Part shown: positions 18,220 to 27,869 of the stretch, piece by piece
How the letters are laid out: the number at the start of each line of letters is the position of its first letter
How positions within the stretch are numbered: the first letter of the stretch is position 1
DNA from: Paracoccaceae bacterium
GTDB taxonomy: Bacteria; Pseudomonadota; Alphaproteobacteria; Rhodobacterales; Rhodobacteraceae
NCBI GenBank assembly: GCA_028150825.1
Contig: JAOGIM010000019.1
Coordinates: forward strand, 1-35,506
DNA length: 35,506 nucleotides
Direction: 5' to 3'
Made by a program: the position numbers and the translations under genes
Notes under the pieces: generated by a model
What the model was told of the DNA's origin: nothing
Databases searched by the model: none
The model's input: only the letters and a program-made list of their open reading frames with translations

Positions 18220-19818
18220 CTATTTGTTTATGTTACGATAGAAAATGAGATCAAAAAGAGATCCTGAAACATAATCCTTTACTTCTTTTCTGAGCACAGA
18301 CGCCTCTGTCTGCTGGAACATTACTACATATGGCGAATCCAGTTGTAGGCTAGCTTGAATTTCATGATAAAGTTGTTCACGAGTATCAAGATCTCCTTCG
18401 TTCCTTGCTGCATCAACCATGGCATTCATTTCGTCCTTTTGCCATGCATTTCTCCATGCTAGGACGCCGGTTAATTTTGCCTCAATACGGTTATCTGGAT
18501 TTCGCGCAAAGGCATCTAAGTTAGAATGTGGATCGGTATAATCTGGTGACCAACGAGCTAATATAAGTTGATGTTTACGCGCTCTATACATCGGCCAAAG
18601 AGTTTTCCCCTCAGCGGTTGTTATACTTGCTTTTATACCTGCTTGCGCAAGAGTTGCCTGAATAGACTGCGCGACTTCTGGGAAAGGAGATGCATTTAAC
18701 GTGTCTATGGATATTTCAAACCCATTTGCATAACCAGCCTCTGCAAGGAGCTCCTTCGCCTTTCCAACATCTAAAGAAAATGGTGTTTTGTTGTAGGCTC
18801 CCCAAAGCCCTGATGGCCATGCAGCTTGATGTATATTGTATTGACCTTTTAGGAAGCTGTTGACCATACCTTCGTAGTCAACAAGATATCGTAAAGCTAG
18901 AGCAACTTTAGAATTTCCAAGTATAGGATCTGCTGCATTAGCCGCCATATACATCAAAGCGCCTTTTGGATCTGATTGAACCTTAAGATCGCTATTGCCA
19001 GTTAGACCATCGACTTGATCTGGTGTCAGGTTGCGAGCAAGGTCAATATCGCCCTTTTCGACCAGCAATCTTTGTGCCGAAGGCTCTGCAACATGCCGCA
19101 CAATTACTCTCTCAACTCCCGGGGCGCCGTGACGATAGGAAGGGTTAGCTTTGAGAGATACAAGCTCGTTGGCTTTCCACGCTTGCAACGAGAAGGCTCC
19201 AGAACCAGCACTGTTGGACTTTAGCCAGCCATAGCCCATATCGCCATCGACTTCATGAGCCATTACTTCTTTTTTATCTACTATAGATGCGATGCCTGCC
19301 GATAGAGCATTTAGGACAAGCGCAGGTGAAAATTCTTCAGTAATGGTAATCTTTGCTTTATCTCCATCTAACACAACTAGTTGATCAATATTATCAGCAT
19401 TCCACCCAAATTGGGTAATTATAAAAGACGGTGTTTTGTTGAGTTTTACGACCCGCCTTAAGCTAAAGACCACGTCTTCTGCACGCACTGGGTTCCCAGA
19501 GTGAAAAGTCATTCCTGAGCGAATGGTAAAGGTTACGCTTTTCCCGTCGCTTGAGGTTTCCCAACTTTCGGCTACCCCTCCAACCAGTGTTGTTAAATCC
19601 TCAGGCTCGTACATCATCAGGCGGTCATAGATATTCGCTATCATTTCACCACCAGTGAATTCAAATACTTCAGCTGGATCAAGTGTGATTATATCACTTA
19701 TATCCTTCGCCATAATAAATGTATTTTTTGGGGTTGCGGCATTTACAGCAAAACTCAGGGATAGAGTAGCAGTAATTGCAATAGCCCATTCCATAATACG
19801 ACACATAATATTTTTCAT
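18220..19818 (-). CDS. Periplasmic peptide-binding protein (family 5 SBP)
   Basis: A 532-residue solute-binding protein and the first gene of the transporter operon. An N-terminal signal peptide ends near SFAVNAA. There is no lipobox Cys, so it should be soluble in the periplasm. DPAEVFEFTGGEMIANIYDRLM and the FHSGNPVRAEDVVFSL motif are the hallmark of cluster C (DppA/OppA) proteins. The ligand could be a dipeptide, an oligopeptide, a glycoside or another compound; the sequence does not say. GGAG lies 12 bases before the ATG. The start overlaps a 62-codon upstream ORF as ATGA. Confidence 0.93.
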   Translation of the reverse strand: MKNIMCRIMEWAIAITATLSLSFAVNAATPKNTFIMAKDISDIITLDPAEVFEFTGGEMIANIYDRLMMYEPEDLTTLVGGVAESWETSSDGKSVTFTIRSGMTFHSGNPVRAEDVVFSLRRVVKLNKTPSFIITQFGWNADNIDQLVVLDGDKAKITITEEFSPALVLNALSAGIASIVDKKEVMAHEVDGDMGYGWLKSNSAGSGAFSLQAWKANELVSLKANPSYRHGAPGVERVIVRHVAEPSAQRLLVEKGDIDLARNLTPDQVDGLTGNSDLKVQSDPKGALMYMAANAADPILGNSKVALALRYLVDYEGMVNSFLKGQYNIHQAAWPSGLWGAYNKTPFSLDVGKAKELLAEAGYANGFEISIDTLNASPFPEVAQSIQATLAQAGIKASITTAEGKTLWPMYRARKHQLILARWSPDYTDPHSNLDAFARNPDNRIEAKLTGVLAWRNAWQKDEMNAMVDAARNEGDLDTREQLYHEIQASLQLDSPYVVMFQQTEASVLRKEVKDYVSGSLFDLIFYRNINK

Positions 19819-20003
19819 GATTTTATCTCCATTTTTGCGAGCACTTTGCCTCCGCTAATTAAGTGCGCTACTTCGTTGTTTTTAAATGTTAAGCGTTTTA
19901 CCTGTATTGTGCTGAGTGTCTGCGATTTTAAAATTTTGGTCAAGAATTTTATATCTGTCAGTAAGGAACTGTCATCCTCTAACTGCGATTTCTGACAATC
20001 CAA
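19815..20003 (-). CDS. Possible 62-residue upstream ORF of the transporter operon
   Basis: The ORF ends in a TGA that overlaps the binding-protein ATG. Its product is charged, with no signal or membrane segment and no family I recognise. The coupling-style overlap is suggestive, but the DNA here is AT-rich and the codons are not distinctive, and the region also has to hold the operon promoter. I think this is more likely spurious or the tail of a lost gene than a working one. Confidence 0.25.
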   Translation of the reverse strand: MDCQKSQLEDDSSLLTDIKFLTKILKSQTLSTIQVKRLTFKNNEVAHLISGGKVLAKMEIKS

Positions 20004-20093
20004 TCATTAAACTTTCTTTAGCATTACTCTACCTCAAAGTACTCTAAGTACATAAAATCTCTATAAGGAAGCATATACTTACAAACACCTACC

Positions 20094-20150
20094 TGAGCTG
20101 AGAGGATCTACTAGAACCAATCAAGTGAACCTGATTTGAATATTAAACCT
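20094..20150 (+). ncRNA. Degraded, orphan TPP riboswitch-like element
   Basis: GCTGAGA at 20097-20103 and GTGAACCTGATTTG at 20125-20138 match the two most conserved blocks of the thi-box (thiamine-pyrophosphate) aptamer, in the right order with a normal spacing. The later CCAGCG and AGGGA strands, and the 5' GGGGTGC strand, are not recognisable. No plus-strand gene follows; the next coding sequence (20331-21386) is on the other strand. It is most likely a relic of a thiamine-regulated gene. Short matches by chance are possible. Confidence 0.4.
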
Positions 20151-20171
20151 TTATTAAAATAATGTTACACA

Positions 20172-20188
20172 GGGGCAGAAAGAGCCCC
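20172..20188. terminator. Weak hairpin without U-run
   Basis: GGGGC and GCCCC form a 5-bp GC stem with a 7-base loop, downstream of the M19 dipeptidase on the minus strand and of the TPP-like element on the plus strand. Neither side has a proper T-run, so termination is doubtful. Confidence 0.25.
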
Positions 20189-20330
20189 AGAAAATACTAT
20201 AAAACTCATTGAAATCCTATTCAAAAAACCTTCAAAGCCTAAAATATAGCAAAGGCAGGCCATATTCTGGTAACTGGCAGAACTAATCGGATCAAAGCTT
20301 GCTTTTGTTATTTCAATGGGTCAGCCTAAA

Positions 20331-21386
20331 TTAGAGCCCAACTAAAGATCGTTCCATCACATCGAGCCAATTATCTCGACATATCTTGTCTATCAGGATA
20401 TCACCAAACCCAGACGCACGCATCGCAGAAATCAGATTAGGAAGTCCGCCCGCATTGCCGATTTCGCTAGGAAGAACGCAGCCGTCAAAATCAGATCCAA
20501 GGGCGACACCATCCTCACCCAAGATGCCTATCAAGTGGTCTAGGTGCCGGATCATTTGGTCAAGAGATGCGTCTGCTGTCTCGTCGCATAGCGCATTCAA
20601 AAAACCCACATGAAAATTAAGCCCAACAATGCCAACACTTTCAGCGATCGCCTCTAGCTGTCTATCGGTCAAGTTCCGGGCGCTTGGGGACAAAGAATGT
20701 GCATTGGAATGAGTTGCGATTAGAGGTCTGCCAGTGATCTTAGCCACATCCCAAAAACCAGCTTCTGTAAGATGTGATAAATCAATCATAATGTTCAAAT
20801 CTTCACATTTCGATACTAGTTCTTTGCCTGCCGAAGTAAGCCCTTCGCCTAAGTAGAGCTCGGGTTGATAAACCATTGGCGCTCCGCAACCAAATGCGTT
20901 AGGCCGTGACCAAACCAAGCCGAGGGACCGCAAACCCGCGGCATGTAAAATTTCAAGAGAGTTAAAATCCAAGTCAATGCACTCAGCACCTTCCACATGA
21001 GGTACAGCAGCGATGCGGCCTTGTGCAATTGTTCGCCTGACATCTTCTGAATCACTACAAATTGCTAAAGTATCTGGCATATCTCTCGCTAATCTTCGAA
21101 GGCGTGAGAACATAGCCAGTGTGAAATCCAAAGCTTTTTTTTGATCGACAGGCATAAAATTTTTTGGGTCATTATGATCGAATTTATGATGAAAGTTTTC
21201 GATAGACGATGGAGTGAACATGGCAAATAGACCACCTGCAAACCCACCCTCGCGCGCTTTGGGTAAATCAATATCTACGCCTTCAAGACGGTCGGAAAAA
21301 TTGACCGGTCTTCCATGCCGGGCTGCCATTTCAAGCTTTAGAAGCGTATCGTTATGCCCATCAAAAACTTGAGTGAGATTTGCCAT
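20331..21386 (-). CDS. Membrane dipeptidase family (M19) peptidase
   Basis: A 351-residue zinc dipeptidase of the renal dipeptidase type, which hydrolyses dipeptides including those with a C-terminal D-residue. DGHNDT gives H11 and D13. E132 in HVEGAE bridges the two zincs. H204 (DLSH) and H226 (ATHSNAHS) complete the site, and GSDFDG follows. No signal peptide is seen, so it should be cytoplasmic. That fits degradation of peptides brought in by the Dpp-type transporter downstream on the same strand. The 512-base gap suggests a separate transcript. Confidence 0.93.
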   Translation of the reverse strand: MANLTQVFDGHNDTLLKLEMAARHGRPVNFSDRLEGVDIDLPKAREGGFAGGLFAMFTPSSIENFHHKFDHNDPKNFMPVDQKKALDFTLAMFSRLRRLARDMPDTLAICSDSEDVRRTIAQGRIAAVPHVEGAECIDLDFNSLEILHAAGLRSLGLVWSRPNAFGCGAPMVYQPELYLGEGLTSAGKELVSKCEDLNIMIDLSHLTEAGFWDVAKITGRPLIATHSNAHSLSPSARNLTDRQLEAIAESVGIVGLNFHVGFLNALCDETADASLDQMIRHLDHLIGILGEDGVALGSDFDGCVLPSEIGNAGGLPNLISAMRASGFGDILIDKICRDNWLDVMERSLVGL

Positions 21387-21641
21387 TTATTGTCCTATCT
21401 CTATAATTTTTCTAAGACGCAATTTTCAATAACCTATAATTAATCAACGAGTATGTCAGTCTTTTTGCGGTAATTAATTTTTCAGTGGATAATATTTTTC
21501 GCCTGAGTGGTATTCAGATTGGAGATTTGAATGATAGCTATGGTGGGTTGATTGCTCAGTTCCGAACCTCAGGGATTAGAGTGAAGAGAAACTTTGAAGT
21601 ATTAATTGTCAGGAACTTACCCCGTATCTACTTAAAGACTG

Positions 21642-22517
21642 TTATACGCCGTGCCAACGTTGTAGCAACCAGTACCATTGCTCTGGATGCTCTAGAATAC
21701 GGGCCGACAAGAGATCGTTAAATTTCTGTGTCATCTTGAGAACATCGCTGTGTGGAATTTCCGACTCAAATTGTACTTCAAACTCTTGCCCGTCACCAAC
21801 CCGCAGACCAAAGGCAGGCACCATGACGAGGTCATATTTTAATGCGAGCCGCGCTGCCGCTAGTGACGTAAGAGCTGGCTGACCCAAGAATGGCAATTTT
21901 GCGCCATCATCCGACTTCTCATCTAAAAGAATTGCGATAAAACCACCCTTCTTCAAATGACGAATCATCTCTCTAGTCCCGTTACTCCCCGTTTGGACAA
22001 TTGGTTGCCCCCCACCTTGAATTCCACTAGATAAACGACGCTGGTAGTGACGGTTAGACTGCGGCCTATAAACGGCGCCTGTTTCCAATCCTTCGGCAAT
22101 TAAGACTCCACGAATTGCTTCCCATTGGCCAAAATGTCCAGAAACAATTAGGGCCCCTTTGCCCTTTGCGCGGGCATTTTTCAATGTTTTCAGACCAGGG
22201 CCAGAGATTCTGAAGGAATTATTTTGGGCTAAGAACTCAGCGCAGTGGTAAATTTCAAAAAGTGTTTGGCCCATTTTACGACCCATTGAGCGACCTATCT
22301 TCATACGGTCTGATCTTGGCATATCCGGGAAGATACGCCTAAGCTCGCGATCAAAACGACGCGTCGCAATCGGGAAAAACCTAATAACCAAAGCAAATAC
22401 ATTACCCAAAGACCGTGATCTCTTGTCAAAGCTCCGCCATCGAGAAATCGTCAAAGCGGCAAACAGTGGGCCGTACCGCAAGTGATGCCACATATATATG
22501 GTAAAACGCTTTATCAT
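21642..22517 (-). CDS. Lysophospholipid/lauroyl acyltransferase (LpxL/HtrB family)
   Basis: A 291-residue inner-membrane-associated acyltransferase, probably adding a secondary acyl chain to lipid A or an ornithine/lyso-lipid. The catalytic HX4E motif is H128-F-G-Q-W-E133 in VSGHFGQWE. VYRPQSN (about 154-160) and ILLDEKSDDG are family blocks. The N-terminal half is basic, with one hydrophobic stretch near 38-50. I chose ATG 22517, which has AAGG 5 bases upstream, over an ATG at 22568 with poorer context. It stands alone between gaps on both sides. Confidence 0.88.
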   Translation of the reverse strand: MIKRFTIYMWHHLRYGPLFAALTISRWRSFDKRSRSLGNVFALVIRFFPIATRRFDRELRRIFPDMPRSDRMKIGRSMGRKMGQTLFEIYHCAEFLAQNNSFRISGPGLKTLKNARAKGKGALIVSGHFGQWEAIRGVLIAEGLETGAVYRPQSNRHYQRRLSSGIQGGGQPIVQTGSNGTREMIRHLKKGGFIAILLDEKSDDGAKLPFLGQPALTSLAAARLALKYDLVMVPAFGLRVGDGQEFEVQFESEIPHSDVLKMTQKFNDLLSARILEHPEQWYWLLQRWHGV

Positions 22518-23003
22518 CGATACCTTATGATATGATTGAGTAGGTTCGCCAAGCGAAAATACTACCATTCAAAAATATTAATTTCAGAAAGGCATCAGAA
22601 CGAGGCTCAGGAGACTAAAATACAGGATGAAAAAGTCTTTCACGAGCTTAAATAGTATGGTGGAAAAAGAGTATTTTTTGCAACAAAGAAATTTAAATAT
22701 GATATAAGAATGACTTTCAGAGGTTAATAATGAAATTATTTGAGCATACTTTAAGCAGAAAAATACTTTTATATAAAATATAATATTAGATCATTTAATC
22801 TATTAATTTGATCTTAAACAAATTAGAGCGTTGTAGTTGCAGATTAGTAAATTATCAGGTTTTTTACCTGCTTGAAAATATGTTTTATTGCAGATTATAA
22901 TTGAGTTTAGACATAAGAAAGAGGATCAAACAATATATATCTTATTCAAAATCTGCACGCAAAACATGAATGAACACTACCACATGAGAAGCTTACTCTT
23001 CAA
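22518..23003. other. AT-rich intergenic stretch
   Basis: No gene is recognised. A 17-codon ORF (ATG 22730, with AGAGG six bases ahead) begins MKLFEHTLSRKILLYKI and stops. It may be a gene start cut off by deletion, or chance. A CAGGT/ACCTG dyad at 22856-22870 surrounds five Ts. The rest looks like a long promoter or decayed region. Confidence 0.35.
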
Positions 23004-24290
23004 TCAAACAGTCGGCGAATAGGCTGCTGGATCAACCAATCTTGGTCGACCCTCAAGGCTCATTTCAGTATTGATAGGCGCATTCTTGGAAATCACGCGC
23101 CCTTTGCGAACGACGGCTAAGCGGTGCGCCCTTAGGCGGATCGCTTCTATTCTGTCGTGGGCCTGAAGAAGATTGAAATTCGCAGCACATCCCACATAGA
23201 GTCCATAGTCTTCAAGACCCATGATTTGAGCTGAGTTTTTTGTCACAGCATCAAAACACCAAGCCATATCTTCGCGGCTTGAAAGCTGTCCAACGTGTAG
23301 CCCCATCAAGGCTACATCCAACATATCCGCGCGCCCAAGAGAATACCATGGATCCATCACGCAGTCAGAACCAAACCCAACCATGATACCAGAATCGCGT
23401 AATTCGCGCACCCTGGTCTGACCGCGTCGCTTGGGATAGGTATCATGGCGACCCTGCAACATAATATTGATAAGAGGGTTGGGGATGGCGTTCACTCCAG
23501 CTTCAACCATCAGGGGAATAAGTTTTGACACATAATAGTTATCCATTGAATGCATAGATGTGAGATGTGATCCCGCAACGCGACCCTGAAGACCCAATCG
23601 TTTTGTCTCATGGGCCAATGTTTCGATATGCCGGCTCATCGGATCATCACTTTCGTCGCAATGCATGTCGACCATCAGGCCCCGCTCAGCTGCAATTTCG
23701 CATAATATCCTGACAGAATCAGCACCTTGACTCATGGTACGTTCAAAATGGGGAATACCTCCAACAATATCAACACCCATATCAAGGGCACGGATCGTGT
23801 TATCCATAGCCATAGGATCGCGCAGCATGCCATCTTGAGGAAAGGCAACAAGTTGTAGGTCGAGATAATCTTTGACCGCTTCTCGCACGTGTAAAAGTGC
23901 CTGCACGCCTTTCAAATCATCGTCACATGTATCAACATGTGAACGGATAGCGCCAATCCCCATCGACACTGCTAGGTCACAATAGCGCAGTGCACGCTCT
24001 ACTATATGTTCAATTGTCTGAATGGGCTTAAGTTCACCCCATAAGCCAATCCCCTCAAGTAATGTGCCAGAGGTATTCATTCTCGGAGTGCCTAGCGACA
24101 AAGTTGCGTCCATGTGGAAATGTGGGTCAATAAATGGTGGCGCCACAAGCCAGCCGTTGGCATCCAGTGTTTCACCAGCTTGCGCCGTGATGTCGCGCTC
24201 AACTGTGACGATCTTACCGCCTTGGCAAGCAATATCCATATTCTGTCTACCGTCTGGCAAAGCAGCATTCTTCAAAATGAAGTCAAACAC
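23004..24290 (-). CDS. codA: Cytosine deaminase-like amidohydrolase
   Basis: A 428-residue metal-dependent amidohydrolase close to E. coli CodA and AtzC-type enzymes, expected to turn cytosine (or a related ring amine) into uracil and ammonia. H57 and H59 in DPHFHMD bind the metal. DMHCDES supplies H210 and E213. H242 lies in GSHLTSMHS, and D309 in GFGSDCVMDPWYSLG sits in the block diagnostic of the CodA group. It is the last gene of a nucleobase/nucleoside ABC operon, 8 bases after the permease, and so fits import followed by deamination. Isoguanine or creatinine analogues are alternative substrates. Confidence 0.87.
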   Translation of the reverse strand: MFDFILKNAALPDGRQNMDIACQGGKIVTVERDITAQAGETLDANGWLVAPPFIDPHFHMDATLSLGTPRMNTSGTLLEGIGLWGELKPIQTIEHIVERALRYCDLAVSMGIGAIRSHVDTCDDDLKGVQALLHVREAVKDYLDLQLVAFPQDGMLRDPMAMDNTIRALDMGVDIVGGIPHFERTMSQGADSVRILCEIAAERGLMVDMHCDESDDPMSRHIETLAHETKRLGLQGRVAGSHLTSMHSMDNYYVSKLIPLMVEAGVNAIPNPLINIMLQGRHDTYPKRRGQTRVRELRDSGIMVGFGSDCVMDPWYSLGRADMLDVALMGLHVGQLSSREDMAWCFDAVTKNSAQIMGLEDYGLYVGCAANFNLLQAHDRIEAIRLRAHRLAVVRKGRVISKNAPINTEMSLEGRPRLVDPAAYSPTV

Positions 24291-24298
24291 AAAAACTC

Positions 24299-25243
24299 CT
24301 AACGTTGCCCTTTAAACCAAGGCGTCAATAATGCCCGTGGATAGTCAGCGCTACGCGCAGCAATCACAAGAGCAAAAATCGACAATACATAAGGTGCAGC
24401 CAGAAAAACCTGACTGGGCACAAGTGCACCAACTTCAGTCTGAAGCCGAACTTGTAGCGCATCAAACGCTCCAAATAAAAGCGCACCAAGCAAAGCTTTT
24501 CCGGGACGCCAACTGGCAAAAATCACGAGTGCAATGCAAACCCAACCTCGCCCATTAACCATGCCAAAGAAAAACGCATCAAAAGCAGACATAGTCAGAA
24601 ATGCTCCACCCAAAGCCATAAGTGCCGATCCAGCAACTACAGCCCCTGTGCGAAGAGCATAAACGCTTAAACCTTGGGCATCGATGCTGTTTGGATTGTC
24701 GCCCACGGCCTTGATGGCTATACCCAAAGCCGTGCGGTTGAGAACATACCAGACAAGCCCAACCATAAAAAGCGCAAGCCATGTCAAGGCAGTTTGCTGA
24801 AACAAAACTGGTCCAAAAAACGGGAGATCTGACAAAAACGGCATATCCAGAGGTCGGAAGGGCTCAATCCTTGGAGGCGATGTCACTGTGGGTAAAGCGG
24901 TGCGATAGGAGAAGTAACTAACCGATGTTGCAAAGAGTGTCACGCCGAGACCAGAGACATGCTGGGACAATCCAAGTGGTACAGTCAAAACTGCATGGAT
25001 TAAGCCAAAAAAGCCACCTGCCAAAGCCGCGACCAAGACTCCACCCCAAAGTCCAGCACCCAGCCAGACGGCCAACCAGCCTGTCATAGCTCCAGCCACG
25101 AATATGCCTTCTATTCCAAGATTAAGCACACCCGATTTTTCACATATCAATGCACCTAATACACCAAATATAAGAGGCGTTGCAATCCTCAAAGAGGCCG
25201 CCCAAAAGCTTTCACTTAGCAGAATTTGAAGGATATCCATCAT
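24299..25243 (-). CDS. BMP-type ABC transporter permease (NupQ/YufQ-like)
   Basis: A 314-residue integral membrane protein of the BPD_transp_2 family, with about nine hydrophobic segments. ICEKSGVLNLGIEGIFVAGAM near residue 33 and IKAVGDNPNSIDAQGLSVYALR near 177 (the coupling loop) mark the second permease of nucleoside importers. Its ATG overlaps the stop of the other permease as ATGA. Confidence 0.93.
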   Translation of the reverse strand: MMDILQILLSESFWAASLRIATPLIFGVLGALICEKSGVLNLGIEGIFVAGAMTGWLAVWLGAGLWGGVLVAALAGGFFGLIHAVLTVPLGLSQHVSGLGVTLFATSVSYFSYRTALPTVTSPPRIEPFRPLDMPFLSDLPFFGPVLFQQTALTWLALFMVGLVWYVLNRTALGIAIKAVGDNPNSIDAQGLSVYALRTGAVVAGSALMALGGAFLTMSAFDAFFFGMVNGRGWVCIALVIFASWRPGKALLGALLFGAFDALQVRLQTEVGALVPSQVFLAAPYVLSIFALVIAARSADYPRALLTPWFKGQR

Positions 25244-26316
25244 TGCGTAACCTCTTTTTTCTGGATCAATCGTACGAATTTAAACCGAGCGACAAACCCA
25301 CCAACCAGAACGCAAAGTAACGATGTAGAAACGACCAGATCCGCAAGATATGAGGATACCCCCATTGCTCGGCTCATACTATCTGCACCAACAAAAACAG
25401 AAGCGATAAAGATCGCGGCTGCAACAACGCCTAGAGGTGATAGACCTGCCAGCATCGCAACCACAATTCCGGTATAGCCAAATCCTGGCGATAAATCCGA
25501 CGTAAGATAACCCTTCAATCCAGCCACCTCGCTTACACCGGCCATGCCAGCCAATGCACCCGAGATAATAGCTGCACTCATCAATGTACGATTGACACGA
25601 ATACCGGCATGACGTGCAGCAGATGGATTTTCACCAATAGCGCGCAATTTAAGGCCCCAGACCGACCGTGCAAGCATGAATTGTGCGGTGATGGCACAGA
25701 TCAGAGCAATAATAAGACCCGAGTGAATGCGCATCCTGTCCATCAAAGGGGGTAACATTCCCTGATCCAAGATAGGAGAACTTTGCGGCCAACCAAGACC
25801 CATGGGGTCTTTGAAAGGTCCTTCAAGCATATACTGCAAAAAGATCAAGATAATGAAGTTGAGCAATAGCGTTGTCACCACTTCATCGGCACCAAATTTT
25901 GTCTTTAGGAGAGTTGGTACCGCCATCCCTGTCGCACCTGCTACACATCCCATCACCATGATCATTGGGATAAGAATTACTCCTGGAACATCAAATACAC
26001 CGGTCCCAACGGCGACTGCTGCCATTGCACCAAGATAAAGCTGGCCCTCTGCACCAATGTTCCATAGCCGCGCGCGAAAGGCCAGGGCCACGGCCAATCC
26101 AGTAAAAATTAGAGGCGTGGCACGGGTCAGCATCTCAGAAAAAGCAAACTTTGAGCCGAACACGCCTTTAAACATTTCAAAATAAGACGCACCAATTGGA
26201 GCGCCCGAAAACGTCAAAGGGATGGAGGCAAGCAATAAGGAAATTATGGCGGACAAAACAGGAATCCCGTAGGTCATCAGCGCTGAGGATGACTGTCTAG
26301 GTTCAATCCGGATCAT
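25240..26316 (-). CDS. BMP-type ABC transporter permease (NupP/YufP-like)
   Basis: A 358-residue permease with ten or so hydrophobic helices. RARLWNIGAEGQLYLGAMAA is the signature loop of this family, and LRAIGENPSAARHAGIRVNRTL is the coupling helix. SDLSPGFGYTGIVVAMLAGLSPLGV precedes the last helices. It overlaps the ATPase gene by 4 bases. It works as a heterodimer with the next gene product. Confidence 0.93.
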   Translation of the reverse strand: MIRIEPRQSSSALMTYGIPVLSAIISLLLASIPLTFSGAPIGASYFEMFKGVFGSKFAFSEMLTRATPLIFTGLAVALAFRARLWNIGAEGQLYLGAMAAVAVGTGVFDVPGVILIPMIMVMGCVAGATGMAVPTLLKTKFGADEVVTTLLLNFIILIFLQYMLEGPFKDPMGLGWPQSSPILDQGMLPPLMDRMRIHSGLIIALICAITAQFMLARSVWGLKLRAIGENPSAARHAGIRVNRTLMSAAIISGALAGMAGVSEVAGLKGYLTSDLSPGFGYTGIVVAMLAGLSPLGVVAAAIFIASVFVGADSMSRAMGVSSYLADLVVSTSLLCVLVGGFVARFKFVRLIQKKEVTQ

Positions 26317-27830
26317 TCTGCGTCTCCCGCCATCAAAAGCCCCAACTCCGCCCGATCACGCGTTTTAGCCAATGTCAGTTCACCGTCATTCATAACCATT
26401 ATCCGATCTGACAGGCTCAAAATCTCATCAAGATCTTCTGAAATCAACACAACACCCGCCCCTCGGGCACGCGCTTCTAAAAGGCGCTTTGCAACATCTG
26501 CTGCTGCTCCCATATCCAATCCACGGGTTGGCTGATTTGCCAAAATCAATTTTGGTTTGGCCTCAAAGACGCGAGCAAGAATTAGCTTTTGAATATTTCC
26601 ACCCGACAGAAGTTGCGCGGGGGCCTCTATGCCGGGACCGCGCACATCGTACTTGACAGTCATTTTTTCTGCTTGCGCTTGGATTGTATCCCATTTTAAA
26701 AGACCGCGCCGTTGTACCGCTTGATCATCCAAACACTCGATAATCATATTCTCGGCAACACTCATTGTACCAACAATCCCATCACGATGCCGGTCTTCTG
26801 GAATGCGACCCACACCCGCATCCACCATGACGGAGGGGCGCACATCCTTTACCGCAACACCGTCGACGAATATATTACCAGTATTTGGTCGAAGCATACC
26901 CGAAATCAAACCAGCAAGAGCGGTTTGCCCATTGCCAGACACACCTGCAATGCCCAGAATTTCACATTCGTTTACTGCCAAATCAATGCACTCCAAAGAC
27001 TCTCTGCGAGATCGCCCAGAAACGCTGACCTTCTCAAAGCACAATATTGGTTTTCCGGGTGGCATTAGCTTACGCGTGTGCTCTTCCGTTTCGGAACCCA
27101 CCATCATACGCGCAATCTTGCGCTCATCGGCTTGCGATGTGGCAATTTCGCCAACTTTAGCGCCGTGCCGCAGAACAGCAATCCTATGTGAAAAGGCTAG
27201 AACTTCGCGCAGTTTGTGGGATATAAAAATTACTGATAGACCATTTTTGGTCATTTTCCCAATATTTCCAAAGAGCGTATCTGCCTCTTGGGGCGTCAAG
27301 ACGGCCGTGGGCTCGTCTAAGACAAGTATTTTTACATCGCGGTAAAGCGCCTTGAGGATTTCTACACGCTGTCTTTCTCCAACTGTCAGCTGCCCGACTG
27401 GAACAGTGAGCGGCGCACTTAACCCACTTTCTTTCATGATGTCTTTAACTTTCCCCCGCGCAGCAGCCTTATTACGTCTAAGCCGATTCAAGCGCTCGGC
27501 ACCGAGCATAATGTTATCTAATGCATCAAGATTTTCAGCCAGCGTAAAATGCTGATGTACCATGCCAATGCCTGCAGCAATCGCCGCCTGAGGATGCCCA
27601 AGAGACAGTGGAACAAATGCCCCAGAGGTATCTTCAATATCCACGCTACCCGAATCCGGCATATAGTGGCCAAAAATCATATTCATCAGCGTGGTTTTGC
27701 CCGCGCCATTTTCACCCAACAACGCAAGCACTTCGCCGCGATAGAGATCAAGGCTTACATTATGATTGGCAATAACTGAGCCAAACGTCTTTGAAAGCCC
27801 ATTAAGAGCTAGGATTTTTTGTGAATTCAT
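26313..27830 (-). CDS. BMP-type ABC transporter ATPase (NupO/YufO-like)
   Basis: A 505-residue double-domain ATPase. Domain 1 has Walker A GENGAGKTT (39-47), signature LTVGERQRVEIL and Walker B ILVLDEPTAVLTPQE. Domain 2 has the degenerate Walker A GVSGNGQTAL, signature LLSGGNIQKLILAR and LILANQPTRGLD. The degenerate second site is normal for sugar/nucleoside importer ATPases of the RbsA/YufO type. It lies 39 bases from the binding-protein gene. Confidence 0.93.
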   Translation of the reverse strand: MNSQKILALNGLSKTFGSVIANHNVSLDLYRGEVLALLGENGAGKTTLMNMIFGHYMPDSGSVDIEDTSGAFVPLSLGHPQAAIAAGIGMVHQHFTLAENLDALDNIMLGAERLNRLRRNKAAARGKVKDIMKESGLSAPLTVPVGQLTVGERQRVEILKALYRDVKILVLDEPTAVLTPQEADTLFGNIGKMTKNGLSVIFISHKLREVLAFSHRIAVLRHGAKVGEIATSQADERKIARMMVGSETEEHTRKLMPPGKPILCFEKVSVSGRSRRESLECIDLAVNECEILGIAGVSGNGQTALAGLISGMLRPNTGNIFVDGVAVKDVRPSVMVDAGVGRIPEDRHRDGIVGTMSVAENMIIECLDDQAVQRRGLLKWDTIQAQAEKMTVKYDVRGPGIEAPAQLLSGGNIQKLILARVFEAKPKLILANQPTRGLDMGAAADVAKRLLEARARGAGVVLISEDLDEILSLSDRIMVMNDGELTLAKTRDRAELGLLMAGDAE

Positions 27831-27869
27831 TTGAATGGTGGCCGGCAGACGACTGCCAGCCCTACTACA

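Larger units (their letters stand above)
19819..20330. other. Intergenic region upstream of the peptide transporter operon
   Basis: About 510 AT-rich bases between the M19 dipeptidase stop and the binding-protein gene. It contains the doubtful 62-codon ORF, the TPP-like element and the weak hairpin. A GTAC-tctaa-GTAC dyad at 20039-20051 could be an operator. No clear sigma-70 promoter could be chosen by eye. Confidence 0.4.

Noticed and set aside
21485-21721. Plus-strand 78-codon ORF between the M19 and acyltransferase genes
   Set aside because: It runs into the acyltransferase gene on the other strand, starts with GTG and has no recognisable motif.
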